Of a DNA stretch of 64,000 bases, positions 1-53,021 are shown piece by piece. The first letter of the stretch is position 1; every line of letters begins with the position of its first letter. This stretch comes from Elysia chlorotica (lineage: Eukaryota > Mollusca > Gastropoda > Plakobranchidae). A model generated the notes under the pieces. It searched no databases and had not been told where the DNA came from. It worked only from the letters and a program-made list of their open reading frames with translations. The position numbers and the translations under genes are program-made. The stretch is taken from NCBI GenBank assembly GCA_003991915.1, contig RQTK01000019.1:266438-330437 (forward strand), read 5' to 3'.

Positions 1-117
1 CTTCTTCTTCTTTTCTTCTTTCTTCTTCTTCTTCTTCTTCTTCTTCTTCTTCTTCTTCTTCTTCTTCTTCTTCTTCTTCTTCTTCTTCTTCTTCTTCTTC
101 TTCTTCTTCTTCTTCTT
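1..117 (+). repeat. (CTT)n microsatellite
   Basis: Nearly pure CTT from the window edge; it may extend beyond it. Confidence 0.95.
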
Positions 118-717
118 TAATTTTCCTTTGATATTATTTTGCAATTTGTCTCGTGTATGCTTGTATGTCTCTTTCTCTATGTTTCTTTACCTGTGCACCT
201 ATCTAAATGAATCGCTGCCTGTCCCCCACTTCTCCTCTCTCCCTAACTCTCTTACTCACTCTCTCTTCCTCCTCCCGATTCTCTTAATAGAAAGACACAA
301 ACAAACCGCGTCTACCAGGTGATCCTGATTCTCACTGTAATTGTATTGCTTTTACCATAATGACACCCATAATAGGAGGAAAAAAAATATAAAAATGTGT
401 TAAGGACACACGAGTGTTTATATAGCGTTATTACATGTTTAGGTTAAATGTGGCGTTGTTTAAGAGATCCTGAAAAAAATAACAATAGGTCCTATTCACG
501 TAATTGTTATTAAATCGATTAGTTGTGTTGATAAAGATTGTTCGTTTTGTTGTGTTTCGTTTCTATGCTTCTCGTTTTTTCACATCGATGACGTTTAAAG
601 GGAATGGTGTGTTTTATTTTTGCTTCTAAAACATGAAAACCTAATTTTCAAATTAGAAAATTACTACGTAGACTTCATTTATACAGTGGTAATTAGGTTC
701 TTTGTTAGTAACAAAAT

Positions 718-905
<188 letters not shown>

Positions 906-944
906 TTTATTTAGTTGTTTTATGGTACAAATTTGTGATGGGGT

Positions 945-1012
945 TGTTCATTGATACATCGCGTGGCTGCCAAACGAGAAATCGCGGGTTCGATCCTAAA
1001 TCCGGCTACCCT
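945..1012 (+). repeat. tRNA-like fragment
   Basis: GCGGGTTCGATCC is a strong B box, but the acceptor stem does not pair, so this is read as a SINE relic and not a functional tRNA. Confidence 0.4.
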
Positions 1013-3876
1013 GTTGTTTACTGCTTTTGTTTATTTGTATTTTTTCCCCTAATTTTATGTTAGGTGTTTCAATGCAGGAAAAAGAATCAGGAATCATATA
1101 CGGCACAATTCACTTTTTTTTAAATTCTTTTATTCCTTCAAAACCTTAATAATTATTTATAAACCCTGTTTTCTGTTCTTAAGCTTACTTTTTGTTATAA
1201 CCCCCTCCGTCAATCTATAATCTTCATTCTTTTATCTATTGACCTGGTATCTCATTTTCTCTATTCTTTTCGCCGGATCCCTCTTTATGTTAGACCCTTA
1301 TTTTTTCTTCGTTGTTTCTCCACCTCACCAGCACTCTTATCGGTCTGTTTCTCTCCTGGCGTCTATCAATCTTAGTGTAGGGGCGCCCATGACAAGCTAC
1401 TTGGAGTTTTATTTCACTGATTGGCCCTCTGGAAGGTAGTTATCAATCTATTGGCAAGAGTTTCCACCCTGGGATTTTACCGATCAAAATAATTGATACA
1501 GTGCCAACGGCGTACTGGTATGATAAGCCGGGCGGGGGGTGTTCAATTTGCAATTCGTTTTGGGTCGTCAGAATGGGTTAAGGAAACATGGATTGTCTGA
1601 ATTTAAAGTCTCAAACTGAATTATTTATATTAGTTGGGCTCCCAGGAAATTCGTTTCCTAGGCTCCATCATGTCTTTTGTATTTCAAAATGAACCAAGTA
1701 TGCTATTGGCATTGCGCGCACAAAAAAGTTTGATATTTACCACGATTGAATTTGTTGAATGAGAGAAGTCTCCGAAAACTTACATCTACGATTTTAAGGT
1801 GTTATGAAATAGGTTCGTTTCTGTTCGAAAATCCACAACTCTAGACTTCCGTCTTATTGGTACTGTCATTTAAGAGTCGGATGGCTGACAGTTTTTTGTT
1901 TTTTTTTTATTCAACTTTCGGCTCAATATGCTCAAATAAGAAAAATGGAGAGGGTTTTCATAACGGAAATTTCATGTCCACGTAAATCTATGACTTTTAA
2001 CTTATGCATCGCATATTTGTTAAAATGTTTTGTCCTTTGCAAAAATACCTTTGCCATGTCGGTTTTGGGCTTGGCTTCTACATGATATGTTTGGTGTTAA
2101 ATGTTTGAATTAAACATTTCGCCATTCTTCTTTTGCGTTGTCAGCTCTGTACAAACGGCAATTGTTTTCCTTAATGAATATTTTTGTACAAATGTTGTTA
2201 ATAAAAGGCTCAATAAATTATATGTATGGCTGATTCTGTCAAATACCTCATTAATTTGTTGTTGATATTGTGGTTTTTTTTGTGGGTTTTTTTTTCAGAG
2301 AGTTCCAATAGGGACGCTAAAACTATCCGAAGTTTGATCGTAACCTAGTTTAGGGCTGTATAAAATCTTATAAGTCTTACCGGCTCCATTGTTGCATAGA
2401 AAACGCTAAACCCAGATCCAAAGCCACTTCAATGTGTTGTCTGTGGTAGCCTCATATCTCTGAGAGCTATTACAATTGCTGGTTACGGCAGGATTCCACC
2501 TCACTGCGGGTCTCAGTAGAGCTCTTCGTTCGATCGGTTTAGTTCAGCCTATTTAACCTTTGTTTTGTCGAAGTAAATCCTTTAGAGCCATTTAAACGTT
2601 GTTGACAAGGAGATACTGATTACTTTATCTTGCTGTTCTTTATTCTTGAAGTGGTCTTAACTTCAGACAACTGTGTGTCGTCTAAGTCTTCATAGATTTA
2701 GAGGATCATGCGAGGATATCTCCAGATTATTGATATTAGTTGCCTCTTCAAATCCGGCATAGCAGCTGGATATCGCAACCAAATCTGAACAGTTTGAACG
2801 GCGTTCTTACTGCGAAAAAAAGAGAAAAGAACAAAGAGTTAAAACCTTTGAAGGTAACTTAACTTTTGCGGTATATTAAAAATTGTTGCACTCTGATTGA
2901 AGTGTATTAGCTCTCTATCCAGTGTTACACTGTGTTAAAACTGTTTTTCGACTATTGTCATTTGTACTAAACAATGTACCGGCATCTTGAAATACGAGCT
3001 GCAAAGTGTTATTAATTTTATATCAAATTGTGTGTCTTAATGATTACAAGTTACCATGATCTCTAACACTAACTAGGTGAGTAGGACTTAACTTGTGAAA
3101 ACTAGGAAAATGAATGCGATGTAGATAGACGAAGAGTCTAGTAGACAGAAATAAACTGCGACTTTTTACTATTAAATATTAGGTGATTAAAACAAAAGCA
3201 ATAACAAAACAACACAACTTGAATATATAGTGAATATATATTTTTTAAATCTAGCACTTGTAACAATATCTTTGTATTTAATTATACGAAAATTCCCCGT
3301 TTAGATTGGAATTCTATGAGATTTAAAAAGTTAGTTCACTACCTTCAATGGAAGTTTACCAGACCGAGATTCTTAATCTCTGTTTGATCCAGGCCAACCA
3401 AGGTGTTGTAACTATCAATTTGCAGGGTTGCAGACATTGACAAAATTCCTCACAAGGACTATGGGGGATTTATTACGCCTCGTCAGGCACAGAGAAGGGC
3501 AGGGTGCAATCATTGCAGATTATCAACCGCCCGCTGAGTGGGTCAATAGAAGCATTCTAGTCATCGTAATTACAACTTCATGGTAGCTTATAACTCGTCG
3601 TATGCCTTCTTTTTCGGATAACGTAAGACGAGTCGTAAACGTGCCTAAAAAGTACTGACTTAACAAACTAAAGCTTTTTACAGGACTGACTAGAACATAT
3701 ACCAGAAAAAATGCGGCACAAGTCAGAAAATTTACTTTTTGAATAATTTACTGTCTGCCAATGAGAAGAAAATGCATATTAAGTTGTTGAAAAAGTGTCG
3801 ACCCTACTATTTCTTGACCAAGAGATAGTCTGCCGCATTTAAAATTTAAAATGGTCATTACTATTGCTAAGAGTCG
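1013..3876. other. Upstream non-coding DNA
   Basis: AT-rich, no coding exon or clear repeat supported. It probably contains the 5-prime non-coding exon and promoter of SFI1, which I cannot place. At 3575-3660 there is a GTCGTA/ACGAGTCGTAA inverted motif related to one at 10.4-11.2 kb. Confidence 0.4.
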
Positions 3877-4125
3877 AGTTTGTTTAACGCCTAACGTCAG
3901 CTACATGTTTGACGAGCCCCTATACTGACGTCTGACATTTATATGTGCTTCGGCACACGAGACATGCCGGGAATAATGCGACTCAGTCGGTCACATTATA
4001 CTGATACCGACTCAACTAGTTGCAGGGTACAAAAGCGGACAGGTAAATCCGCCGATCATGAGATTTGAACCACGGACCTACCGATCAGGAGACCAATGCT
4101 CTACCACTTGAGCCAGTTCGCCCCG
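3877..4125 (-). mobile_element. tRNA-derived SINE, reverse strand
   Basis: On the minus strand the head is tRNA-like (GGGGCGAACTGGCTCAAGTG, then GTGGTTCAAATCTC as B box). It is followed by the family core, whose plus-strand form is GGTCACATTATACTGATACC, and a tail with the GTCTGAC and CGTC segments. Confidence 0.75.
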
Positions 4126-4314
4126 CAATCCCGCTATGTTAAGAGGGCCATCGCCCAAAAGTGAAAATAATGGACAACTTGTGCCTGGTTGACCCTGGTT
4201 GCTTTGAAAAAAGTATTATTGGTTAGGAATGGAGTAAAATACCTCAAGCACAAATATCTTAGTCATCAAAGTATGAATTGATATTATCATTTTTTTCATT
4301 TTTATGTTCCACAG

Positions 4315-4679
4315 GAAGCAGCTGATCAGCTCAACAACCAGATGCTTCCAAAAACATTCCTTTGAAAACTTTGACTCTTCAACTAGAACTGTACATAGTG
4401 CATGCAGTCTTTCAAAATATATGGAAATTATTGTGATTCGTCTTTTTCCATGCAGTAACAGAGTCTAGAACACAAAAGTATCAACCAACTTAATGCTAAT
4501 AGATTAGTGTGAGCAAAAAAAGGCCTGACATGATTCAACTACAATAGAAGGCAATGTCCAGTTAGGATTACCATGCATGGAATTGGTAGTGGACCCATGC
4601 AAGAGCCCGGGGTCGACTTTCTCCTTGCAAGTCTGGTAGTCTTCAGACATTTGCCTTCTTCCTTAACGACCCAGCAACC
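4315..4679 (+). other. SFI1: 5-prime UTR part of the first coding exon of SFI1
   Basis: A pyrimidine-rich stretch ending in TTCCACAG at 4314 looks like a 3-prime splice site, so at least one non-coding exon should lie further upstream. In the frame of the start codon there is a TAG at 4587-4589 and no ATG between it and 4680, which supports the chosen start. The promoter was not located. Confidence 0.55.
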
Positions 4680-44819
<40,140 letters not shown>

Positions 44820-46326
44820 TCTCATCAATGAAACTCTAGATACGCTAGTGTGCGTTCGCAATTTGTTTTATTTTAGGGATTTAAAATAGATCAAAGTGTT
44901 TACCTTTTGCTGTGTATAGTCCCATTCCAACATCATCTTAGTCAATAGAATTCCAGTACATAGGCTTGATGTGAAGACGCCTTGCACGTTCATTAATGAT
45001 GTGGATGAGCAAGGAAAAGTAGCAAAAAATTTTCTAGCTTGTTAATTTGGAATCTTGAAAAAAAGATAGAGAAAGGGGCAAGAGATAGAGAAAGAGTGTG
45101 TGAGAGAAAGGGAAAGAGAAAGAGAGAAAAATAGATAGACCAAGAGACAGTTATACAGATATATACAGTACGTCTTATGAACTGAGCGAATAAATGAAGC
45201 AGTTGACGGATAGAGTAAAGATTATAAAGGAGAAATTGTGACCATTAAGTGGAGTGTTGGTAAGACTTAATGATTACAACTGTCACTTATTTTAGATAAA
45301 ATAGTGGGCTCTAATATTATTATCATTATACACTGCTACTAGTGATAGTATGAGTATAAAAAGACCTAAATTGTTTGTCTGTCATGCATTATTTTTTATA
45401 GGTCACGATTTTTTATGTTGATTAATAGCCTTGGTGATACTGTTTATATCTTGCCATGCAATTTTAAATACTATTTTGACTTTCACAACGTATAGTGCGA
45501 CCATGTGTCCTCTTTTACCTTCTAAAATGAGACCATGCACGAGATACAGTCTTTATTTTTTTTTAAATTAACGCTATTTTTATTGTGCTAATCTGCAATG
45601 AGCAAAATTTAATCACGCCACTGGAATGAGTCCAGATCTCCGCGCAAAATGGCGTCCTCTGTGATAACATGTTCATGGTGCTTCCTAAACCTTCCATTGT
45701 TTGTTGTTGTTGATTCTTTCATTCATGTCATTGTGAATAAGTTTTTGAAGTATGTACATCACTAAATGTATATAAATTTGTGGATGTAACTCATTATTTA
45801 TTTGATATAAAATACGATTTGATAAAATTAAATTACCAATGCTTTTTTAAAAGCATCATGACCAATACATTTGCAGTTGTTTTACACCTACCATGCTGTT
45901 AGGTTGTGACATAGAACAAACTCTTTTCTGACATAATCATATACCCTATTAGTCTTGCAGTCGACTTTCCATGAGAGAAAGGCAGTGTATTTCTATTTGA
46001 AAGTTTTCTAGTTTTAAAATTGCTGCACAGCAACTTGTTTAAAAGTTCTGTAAAAGAGAATCGTGTGAAACAAAAGGATTGATTTCTTTTTAATTATTTA
46101 TTGTACCACAAGTGGCCTCAATGATAAAACTATATCAAAATGTATAATGTTGAGTTTTATGTTACTTATACTCAATGCAAATAAAACGTAAATTATTCCA
46201 AACATTACTGTTTCAGCTTTTCTTCTTAACATTAAGGGGTTTTTTTGGGGTTTGCAAAAATGTTTAGCAAATATGTAAAAAAAGAAAAAGAGAACATGAT
46301 AGGTGGATGGCAGGAAAACAAACCAA

Positions 46327-46357
<31 letters not shown>

Positions 46358-46799
46358 TACAGACAGACAGACAGATAGACAGACAGATAGACAGACATAC
46401 AGACCAACAGAAATTTAAAGACATTCATTAATTTGATTGACTCAGTAAATCATAGGATATTATTATTTATACTTTATCTCAATATGATGGGAAAGATACC
46501 TTGTGACTTTTTGATCAAGCACCCACCTGAGAGTAGGGCATGTTTATTGACTAAAAATGTACTGAATCAATATTCCAATACCTTATCAAAGAATAACCAG
46601 ATTCAAGCTACACATTTACTGTTGCATCCCGTCCTTGAACTGTTTCCATAGGCAGCGGGACTTTCACATCTGAATGCGCCTATATCTTACTTAGCTATTT
46701 ACACAAATTGCTTTGTTGAAGCAAAATTTTTACTTTTTTCAACTCGAAGAAAAAAGTATGTATATCAACTGCATAAAGAAATGAAAAAGGCAGATGTGC

Positions 46800-47065
46800 C
46801 AAACGCCTAAACGCCCAACGAAAGGGGAATCATGCTTATCTGTCACACACAGACACAGTCAAGGGTAGAGCATCAATTTCTGATGCAGGATGTCTGTGGT
46901 TCGAGCCCTGCTCTGGCAGCCACGGCTTTTCCCTTCTCGATGAGTGGGTATCAGTAAATATTGCAATGCCACGTCCATCTGGGGTCCTGTTGCTGCATAG
47001 GATTTTTCTTGAGACGTTAAAATAACATAGAGCTTCGCTTTCTCCTACCAATGTTTTTTTTTTTC
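46800..47065 (+). mobile_element. SINE-like element with tRNA-like head
   Basis: GGGTAGAGCATCAATTTCTG, then TGTGGTTCGAGCCCTG, matches tRNA A- and B-box order; the tail GTTGCTGCATAGG resembles other copies. Intergenic. Confidence 0.5.
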
Positions 47066-48244
47066 TTTTCCTTTTTATCTGTCATCGACAGATGATTAAG
47101 TCTTAGGTGGAACAATAATGTTTCTCTGATTTTCTTATAAACAATAATAACTGAGCCACATAAACCAGGTTTAGCAAGTGTTAAGGAAGCATAGAACTAA
47201 AACTTGAGGGGAAACTCTCTATTTTGTTTCAAGTTTTTAGTGTCCATGAAGTCTTGTCGCTTAACAAATCAACTTTAAGAGAGACATACATTTTTTAACA
47301 CATAATTATTTTTGATTTTTTTTAAATAAAGGAATAAACGCAAGGGTCAATTATAATATTTTATTTGTTTTTAAAAGACTTAGTGATTTTAAGTATAACA
47401 GCAAAAAAAAGATGAAAACATAAAACTCAACTGAGAAACTCGTAACTAAACATCAAATGTAGTGGAAACTATAACACTAGAGACAAAGACATGAAAATTA
47501 CATACTGCTCTGCCTTGCAAAGAATAATTACCTTGCAGTAGAATGTAGGCCTTATTATTACTGTGTGCATTATTATCACATTAATAAATATAATTGCGTA
47601 TTTTGTAATCATAAGCAAAACCAGACAAAAATGATCCTTCTCTTTGATGGAAACCAATCCAAGTGATAAAAATTAATTAGTGTGACAATGAATTATTTTG
47701 AACAAAAAGAGAACAAAATCTATTTAAGCTGCATTAAAATCAGAAGATAAAGGGTGCACATTAAAAAATAAGGAGCTTAATATAAAATATTCTTCTGACT
47801 AATTTCAGTGGAAGTTCTATTTGATTATTTTATTGCAAGAAAAATTATAGTTTTATAGCAATTGCAAAATACGAAAAAAAGCAATTTTAGATTTAATAAT
47901 AGTTAGTAGTTATACCATCCAAAATGAAAGACACAGAACAATATCGTGTTAAGAAGGCTTGGTAGTCATCACATCTCTAATTTACTGGTCCATTTGAGTT
48001 ACAAAACATGAATAATTAACTATAATTATCATCACTGAAAATGCTGATGGAAAAATAATTATTTCTGTCACATCTATCTAATTTTACTATGTTGATTGCA
48101 CATACAGAGGTTATACATAATAAAAATCAGAAAATAAGTCTCTCTCTTTTACGTGCAAACATATCTTGATTTTGAAAAAAAAAAAAGTGACATAAAAGAT
48201 CAAGATAGATTTACAAGTATAGTTTAAAAATAAATATACATATA

Positions 48245-48352
48245 TCTGTATTTATCTATCTATCTATCTATAGATAGATAGAGAGATAGATAGATAGATA
48301 TATAGATAGATAGTTAGTTAGATAGATAGATAGACAGATAAATAGATATCAC
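48245..48352. repeat. (ATCT)n/(AGAT)n inverted repeat
   Basis: ATCT units turn directly into AGAT units at about 48271, giving a perfect short hairpin. Confidence 0.85.
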
Positions 48353-49106
48353 AGATAATTGCTGCCTCTAATTTATTTTACAATTTCAAATGATATGAAG
48401 TGATATCAAGATAAGAACTTTTTTTGTAGACATAGATTTTCCTTCAATAAAAATATTTTGGCAAGTAGTTAATTAAAAACAAAAACTGTTCAATCACAAT
48501 AATGATTCCAACATTTAGAGCTTGAATTGTTAATTTTGTTCATGTGAAATGACATTGATCATATGTTATACTAATGGTGAGTTTTGTTGTTTTTTTTACT
48601 ATAAATTATAATTGTCATTAAATTAATCTTGCTAAAATCTAAAATGTCATTACAAAATTCAGCTATCCCCAAAGGCATATCTTTGGAGCCCAGACTGCAT
48701 TAAAAACTGACTGCTCTTCAACAAAATTAACAAATTATTATTACATAATGGAAAAACTTAAAGCAGCAACCCATACTTTCTATTCTTGCCTACCTACTTA
48801 TAGTAACATCATCCACAACTCATGCTTAGTTCAATTGTAAACAAAGCCAAATGTGGCTAAACAAGCTAAACAAAACATTTAAGTATATTTTATACTTGAA
48901 TGTGGCATCAGTTTTTTAAAGTGCTATCGACACAGATAAATCCTCAGGCAAAGATTATGGATTTAGAGGGTTCCAGGTTATTTAAAATATATAAAGTGAG
49001 AGAGCAACACAGCAAAATTAATTGAGACAGCTGTGAAAATTAAGTTATATCTCAGATAAGGGTTTGATCCTTGTCTTTCTATCTGTCTACTTTGCAACTG
49101 CAGTAA

Positions 49107-49227
49107 AACATTTGCTATGCCTATCTTTTTCTATGTTTTTCTGCCCTTCATTTCACAAGCAGAACAGTATAACATTTGCTATGCCTATCTTTTTCCATGT
49201 TTTTCTGCCCTTCATTTCACAAGCAGG
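49107..49227 (+). repeat. 64-bp tandem duplication
   Basis: ACATTTGCTATGCCTATCTT to TTCACAAGCAG twice, with one mismatch or so. Confidence 0.9.
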
Positions 49228-50659
49228 ATTTTCCTGCGGTATTTGTCTCTCTGTCTTAAGTCTTGCACCAACTTCAATGATATATATTCATTTGCACTAG
49301 CACTCTGCAATAAATAAATCATTGTATTTAAATATGCCTGTTACATTTCTCAGACATGTATAAAAAATATTTTTCCACACCATAATCATGTTATGTCAAA
49401 GATTATGTCTGAAAAACTATGTCATGCAGCAAATCTTGCTGAAAATGAAATCACTAGTTTGATTCATATCACAGATAGTTTATGATGTATTAGGAATTCA
49501 AAATGAGCACACATATTTTAAAACAAAAATTTCTTAGTAGCTGTCTGCATTGGCTTTTAGCATGGAGATTAACTTAGACAAAAATAATTACAAAAATATT
49601 TGTTTAAACTTTGAAATACCTTCATATGAGATACACAACTACGGTTTACCTGATGGAGACAATATATTTGCCTAATGAAACCCAAACATTTATAATCACT
49701 ATGGATTCAGTGATTCAAAACATAAGAATTATTAAATGAGTTGGAGAAAAATCAAATGAGTGATTTAAAGGAGGGGCGTTTTTAATTTTGGGGCATTTTT
49801 TCACCAAAAGAGGACATGTAGTACATTACACAACAAAAAGGTACATATCTAAGCAACCAAACATAACCATCAAGGCTGGTTTTAACAAAACCTCTTTATA
49901 TAGGGGAAAAATTGTTCTTACCCTTTTTTGTTGTTAATAGATGACAAAACAACAAAAGCTCTATCACTTTCAAAGATTATAACAGCACCACCACAATATT
50001 GAATATTTTCAAGCGGTCAAACTAAATAGAATTGGCTCAAATAAAAAACACACAAAAAAAAAACTTATTTATTTTCGAAGCAAACACAATATTAGTAGCA
50101 CATTGATAAACCATGTTTTCATATAGAGTAGCCCATGGCAGACGAAATGTTCCTACTTTTTCTTCTTCAAACTTTAGGTAAAATGCTGTACGATGGTCAC
50201 AGCATAGATACATAAAATAAATAATTAAAAGAAGAAAAAAAAATGCACGAAAACAAAAGCTAGGTCGAAATACCATTGTGAAATTAAAGAACAGACCCGT
50301 TTTGCTAAATTTATATTATTTATAATTTTAAATCCACGTAGCATTACACATTAGGCTACAAAACATCTTTTTCATCTTCATCAAAACTCCAAGATTTTGC
50401 TAAGCAAAAACAATGCGACAGCATTTTTTTCCTGTTCAAAACATCTTTGAAATTACATAATTTATGAGCTTTACATATCATAATTTGTATTAATAATGTG
50501 AGCTTTTCTCAAAGAATTCCAAACAAGACCAAGGGACAAGCCAAGAATTTAAAAACAAACATTTTGCTCCTCAGACCATAACACAAAAGCAAGTTAGCCA
50601 CTAGTAATGCCCAAACCCTTTTCCATCAATTTAGTTTCCTATCCTCTAAGCCTGGAATC

Positions 50660-50920
50660 TCAGTTTTGGCATGTGACCCTGCGGTGTTGAAAATAGAAGA
50701 AAACATCATGTATTATGTCCCGCCTTGACTTATTCTGCCAGGATCCCACTTCCTGCTGCTGCTGCTGCTGCTGCTGCTGATGGTGATGCTTTTGCTTTTG
50801 GAGCTGAGCCTGGAGAGGATGGTTCTGAAGCTGGTGCTGTAGATGCTGCTGCTGCTGCTGTTGCTGCACGTGCGAGTAGTGCATAGAGCCACCTCCCCAG
50901 CACGGGGGCATGGCACTCAC
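50660..50920 (-). other. Gln-rich open frame just past the stop of the minus-strand gene
   Basis: A frame other than that of exon 10 is open from inside the exon across the TGA for another 86 codons, with CAG runs (50757-50779 and 50845-50866) and HLQHQLQNHPLQAQLQ. As annotated this is 3-prime UTR. It could be the real C-terminus if the frame shifts or if splicing differs. Confidence 0.5.
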
Positions 50921-51126
50921 AGAGACGGTGCCCCGGCACCGCTGGCCGAACGCAGACCCCCGATGGTGGACACTACAGTGGCACCGGACGGCTGGGCCTG
51001 GGGGGCGGAGGACGACGATGATGTTGACGAGGAGGGTCGTCCTTCATGGAAGTCTACGGCATTTATGTTTACCGAGGGGAGATTCTGCTGCATCCAGGTG
51101 AGGAACTTGAGGCTTGGGAAATGCAC
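50917..51126 (-). CDS. Second gene, exon 10 (last), residues 464-532 and stop
   Basis: Acceptor CCAATGATGCAG. Begins VHFPSLKFLTWMQQNLP, then a Ser/Ala/Gly tail ending GAPSL and TGA. The stop overlaps a perfect donor-like GTGAGT, and a different frame past it codes a Gln-rich stretch; see findings. Confidence 0.8.
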   Translation of the reverse strand: MHFPSLKFLTWMQQNLPSVNINAVDFHEGRPSSSTSSSSSAPQAQPSGATVVSTIGGLRSASGAGAPSL

Positions 51127-52981
51127 CTGCATCATTGGAAAAAAAAAAACACCAAGTAAAGATGATAAATTGGAACATTTTATAAGTCAAGATGACAAAA
51201 ATAATTCTCGATAATAAATCATCATGTTTCATAAGTTTCAAAGACGTATATGAATGCATTGTAATTCAAGATGATAAATATGAATATTATGTACGGGGAT
51301 GTAATAAATCTGAATATTTTATAAGACGGTGTGATCAACCTGAAAGTTTTATATGATAATGTGTTGATCAGATTATTCTCTTAATAAGACTTTTAGAAAA
51401 TTTGTACCTCAAAGGCTTTTATGAGGTGCGTCCGTATACATCGCACATTTTCAACCAATGATAGTATGGACTAGTTTGCAAAGCTTTCTTCATAAGTAAT
51501 GATTTACATACCATTTTCAAGTAAATAAGTCCATTTAAAATTAGTTGCCTTGTGGTAATTCGCAGAAGCAATCTGCTAAAATAAATAGTAAATATCTATA
51601 GTAGTGGTCTAATCAGAATCACGTTTAAAATTTAAGTTGAATGGTTTCTAAACTTAAAAAATTCCCCAATTTCATTGCATTTCTAAACAGTAAAATGTTT
51701 ATAATTATTCATTGTTATTTTTTCACTGAAGGACAAAGACTAAAGTCTGACACAATTTTATGCCACATATGAGACAGGGTGGGGCAGTTGAAGTTGAGTT
51801 GGGTTAAACGTCCAACATCAGCAATATATAGGCTATATTGTATATGGGCCCCAAGGCTAACGTCTGACAATTTTATGTGCTGCCACACACGAGACAGGGC
51901 CGGGTTAACATGACTCCTATCTCAGGCGGTCACATGAAACTGACACTGATCCAACCAGTAGGGGTCAAAGTCGGCAGGAGTCAAACCTCAGACCTCCTGC
52001 GTACGAAGCCGATGTTCTACCCTCGGGCTACTGCGGACACCTGGACTCCTGTCTCATCCTGTCACATTATACATTTACCAATCCAATAGGTTAGGGACAA
52101 AATTGGACAAATAAATATTAGAGCAATCCTGGGGTTCCACCTGCACACCTCCTATTTGAGGGACCAACACTCTTACACCAGTAAAACTCTGTTCGGATGA
52201 CTCAATAGCAAAAGTGCGAGAGAAATTTTTTGGCAAAGATATTTATCAAAATTGCATTCTAAAGACACATACCTTCTTCTTGAGAGCTTCCATAAAGTAA
52301 AAATCATCAGAGTGAAACAGATTCACTGGTAGAGAGAAGGCACGGGAGATCTGTGTCAAATGCTCATTCTCATGAATCAGATAGTCAATATACCTGAGGA
52401 ATTTGCCAGATTGTATTCAGTTACATTCATTTCTTCATCTCAAATAAAAATCTTTAATCATAATTATAATTTCTTATTAAAAATTCTCAATTACAAAAAA
52501 TGCAAAACATGAAAATCATAGGCAGCAGAGCAAAAGTGTCAGAACTGTGAACAATTATTAAACTAATAAAACTTTTCTCAAAACAGATTGGAAACCCTCA
52601 GCCAAAACTTTGAGGAGTCTCCTTTTTCTTCAAGATACAAATCATCTTACACTTCAGACATTGACTACAGACCTATGACTTTTTCTTTCACATACACATG
52701 GCCTCTCACCTCACTTGAAATGTCTTCATATTTGTCTTTAAAAATTTGAATCAGGACTCAGTTAATTATCACTTTAGCTTATAGATTTCACTAACTCACT
52801 CCCCCTACCTCACAAACACACACAAACAATCTCAAATGTGTCATTTGTTCATAAGCTGATATTCTCCCAGTTTTTAAAAACTTTGCATATTGTTGAGAGT
52901 GTATAACAGAGAGAGAGGAAAGAGGAAGAGGATGAGAAAAAGACTGGTGAAAGGATCATCAAGGCATCAGGGAGAAAGAAT

Positions 52982-53021
<40 letters not shown>

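Larger units (their letters stand above)
44820..50916. other. 3-prime ends of the two convergent genes and intergenic DNA
   Basis: Mostly AT-rich and without coding sequence I can support. AATAAA-type signals occur for SFI1 at about 45187 and, on the minus strand, at about 47360, but neither is decisive. The stretch 47100-50650 lacks SINEs and could be a long 3-prime UTR of the minus-strand gene (inference). Also here: GA/GACA repeat 46330-46400, SINE 46800-47065, ATCT/AGAT hairpin 48248-48350 and a 64-bp tandem duplication 49107-49227. Confidence 0.5.

Noticed and set aside
4060-4125. Functional tRNA gene on the minus strand
   Set aside because: A and B boxes are present, but it is continuous with the SINE core and similar heads recur; stem pairing is poor.
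46433-46651. 72-codon plus-strand frame in the intergenic region
   Set aside because: No splice sites, no motif and AT-rich composition; of a length expected by chance.
50713-50939. Poly-Ala and poly-Ser frames over the CAG tracts
   Set aside because: They are the other two frames of the same CAG runs; only the Gln-rich frame has coding-like flanks, and even that is uncertain.
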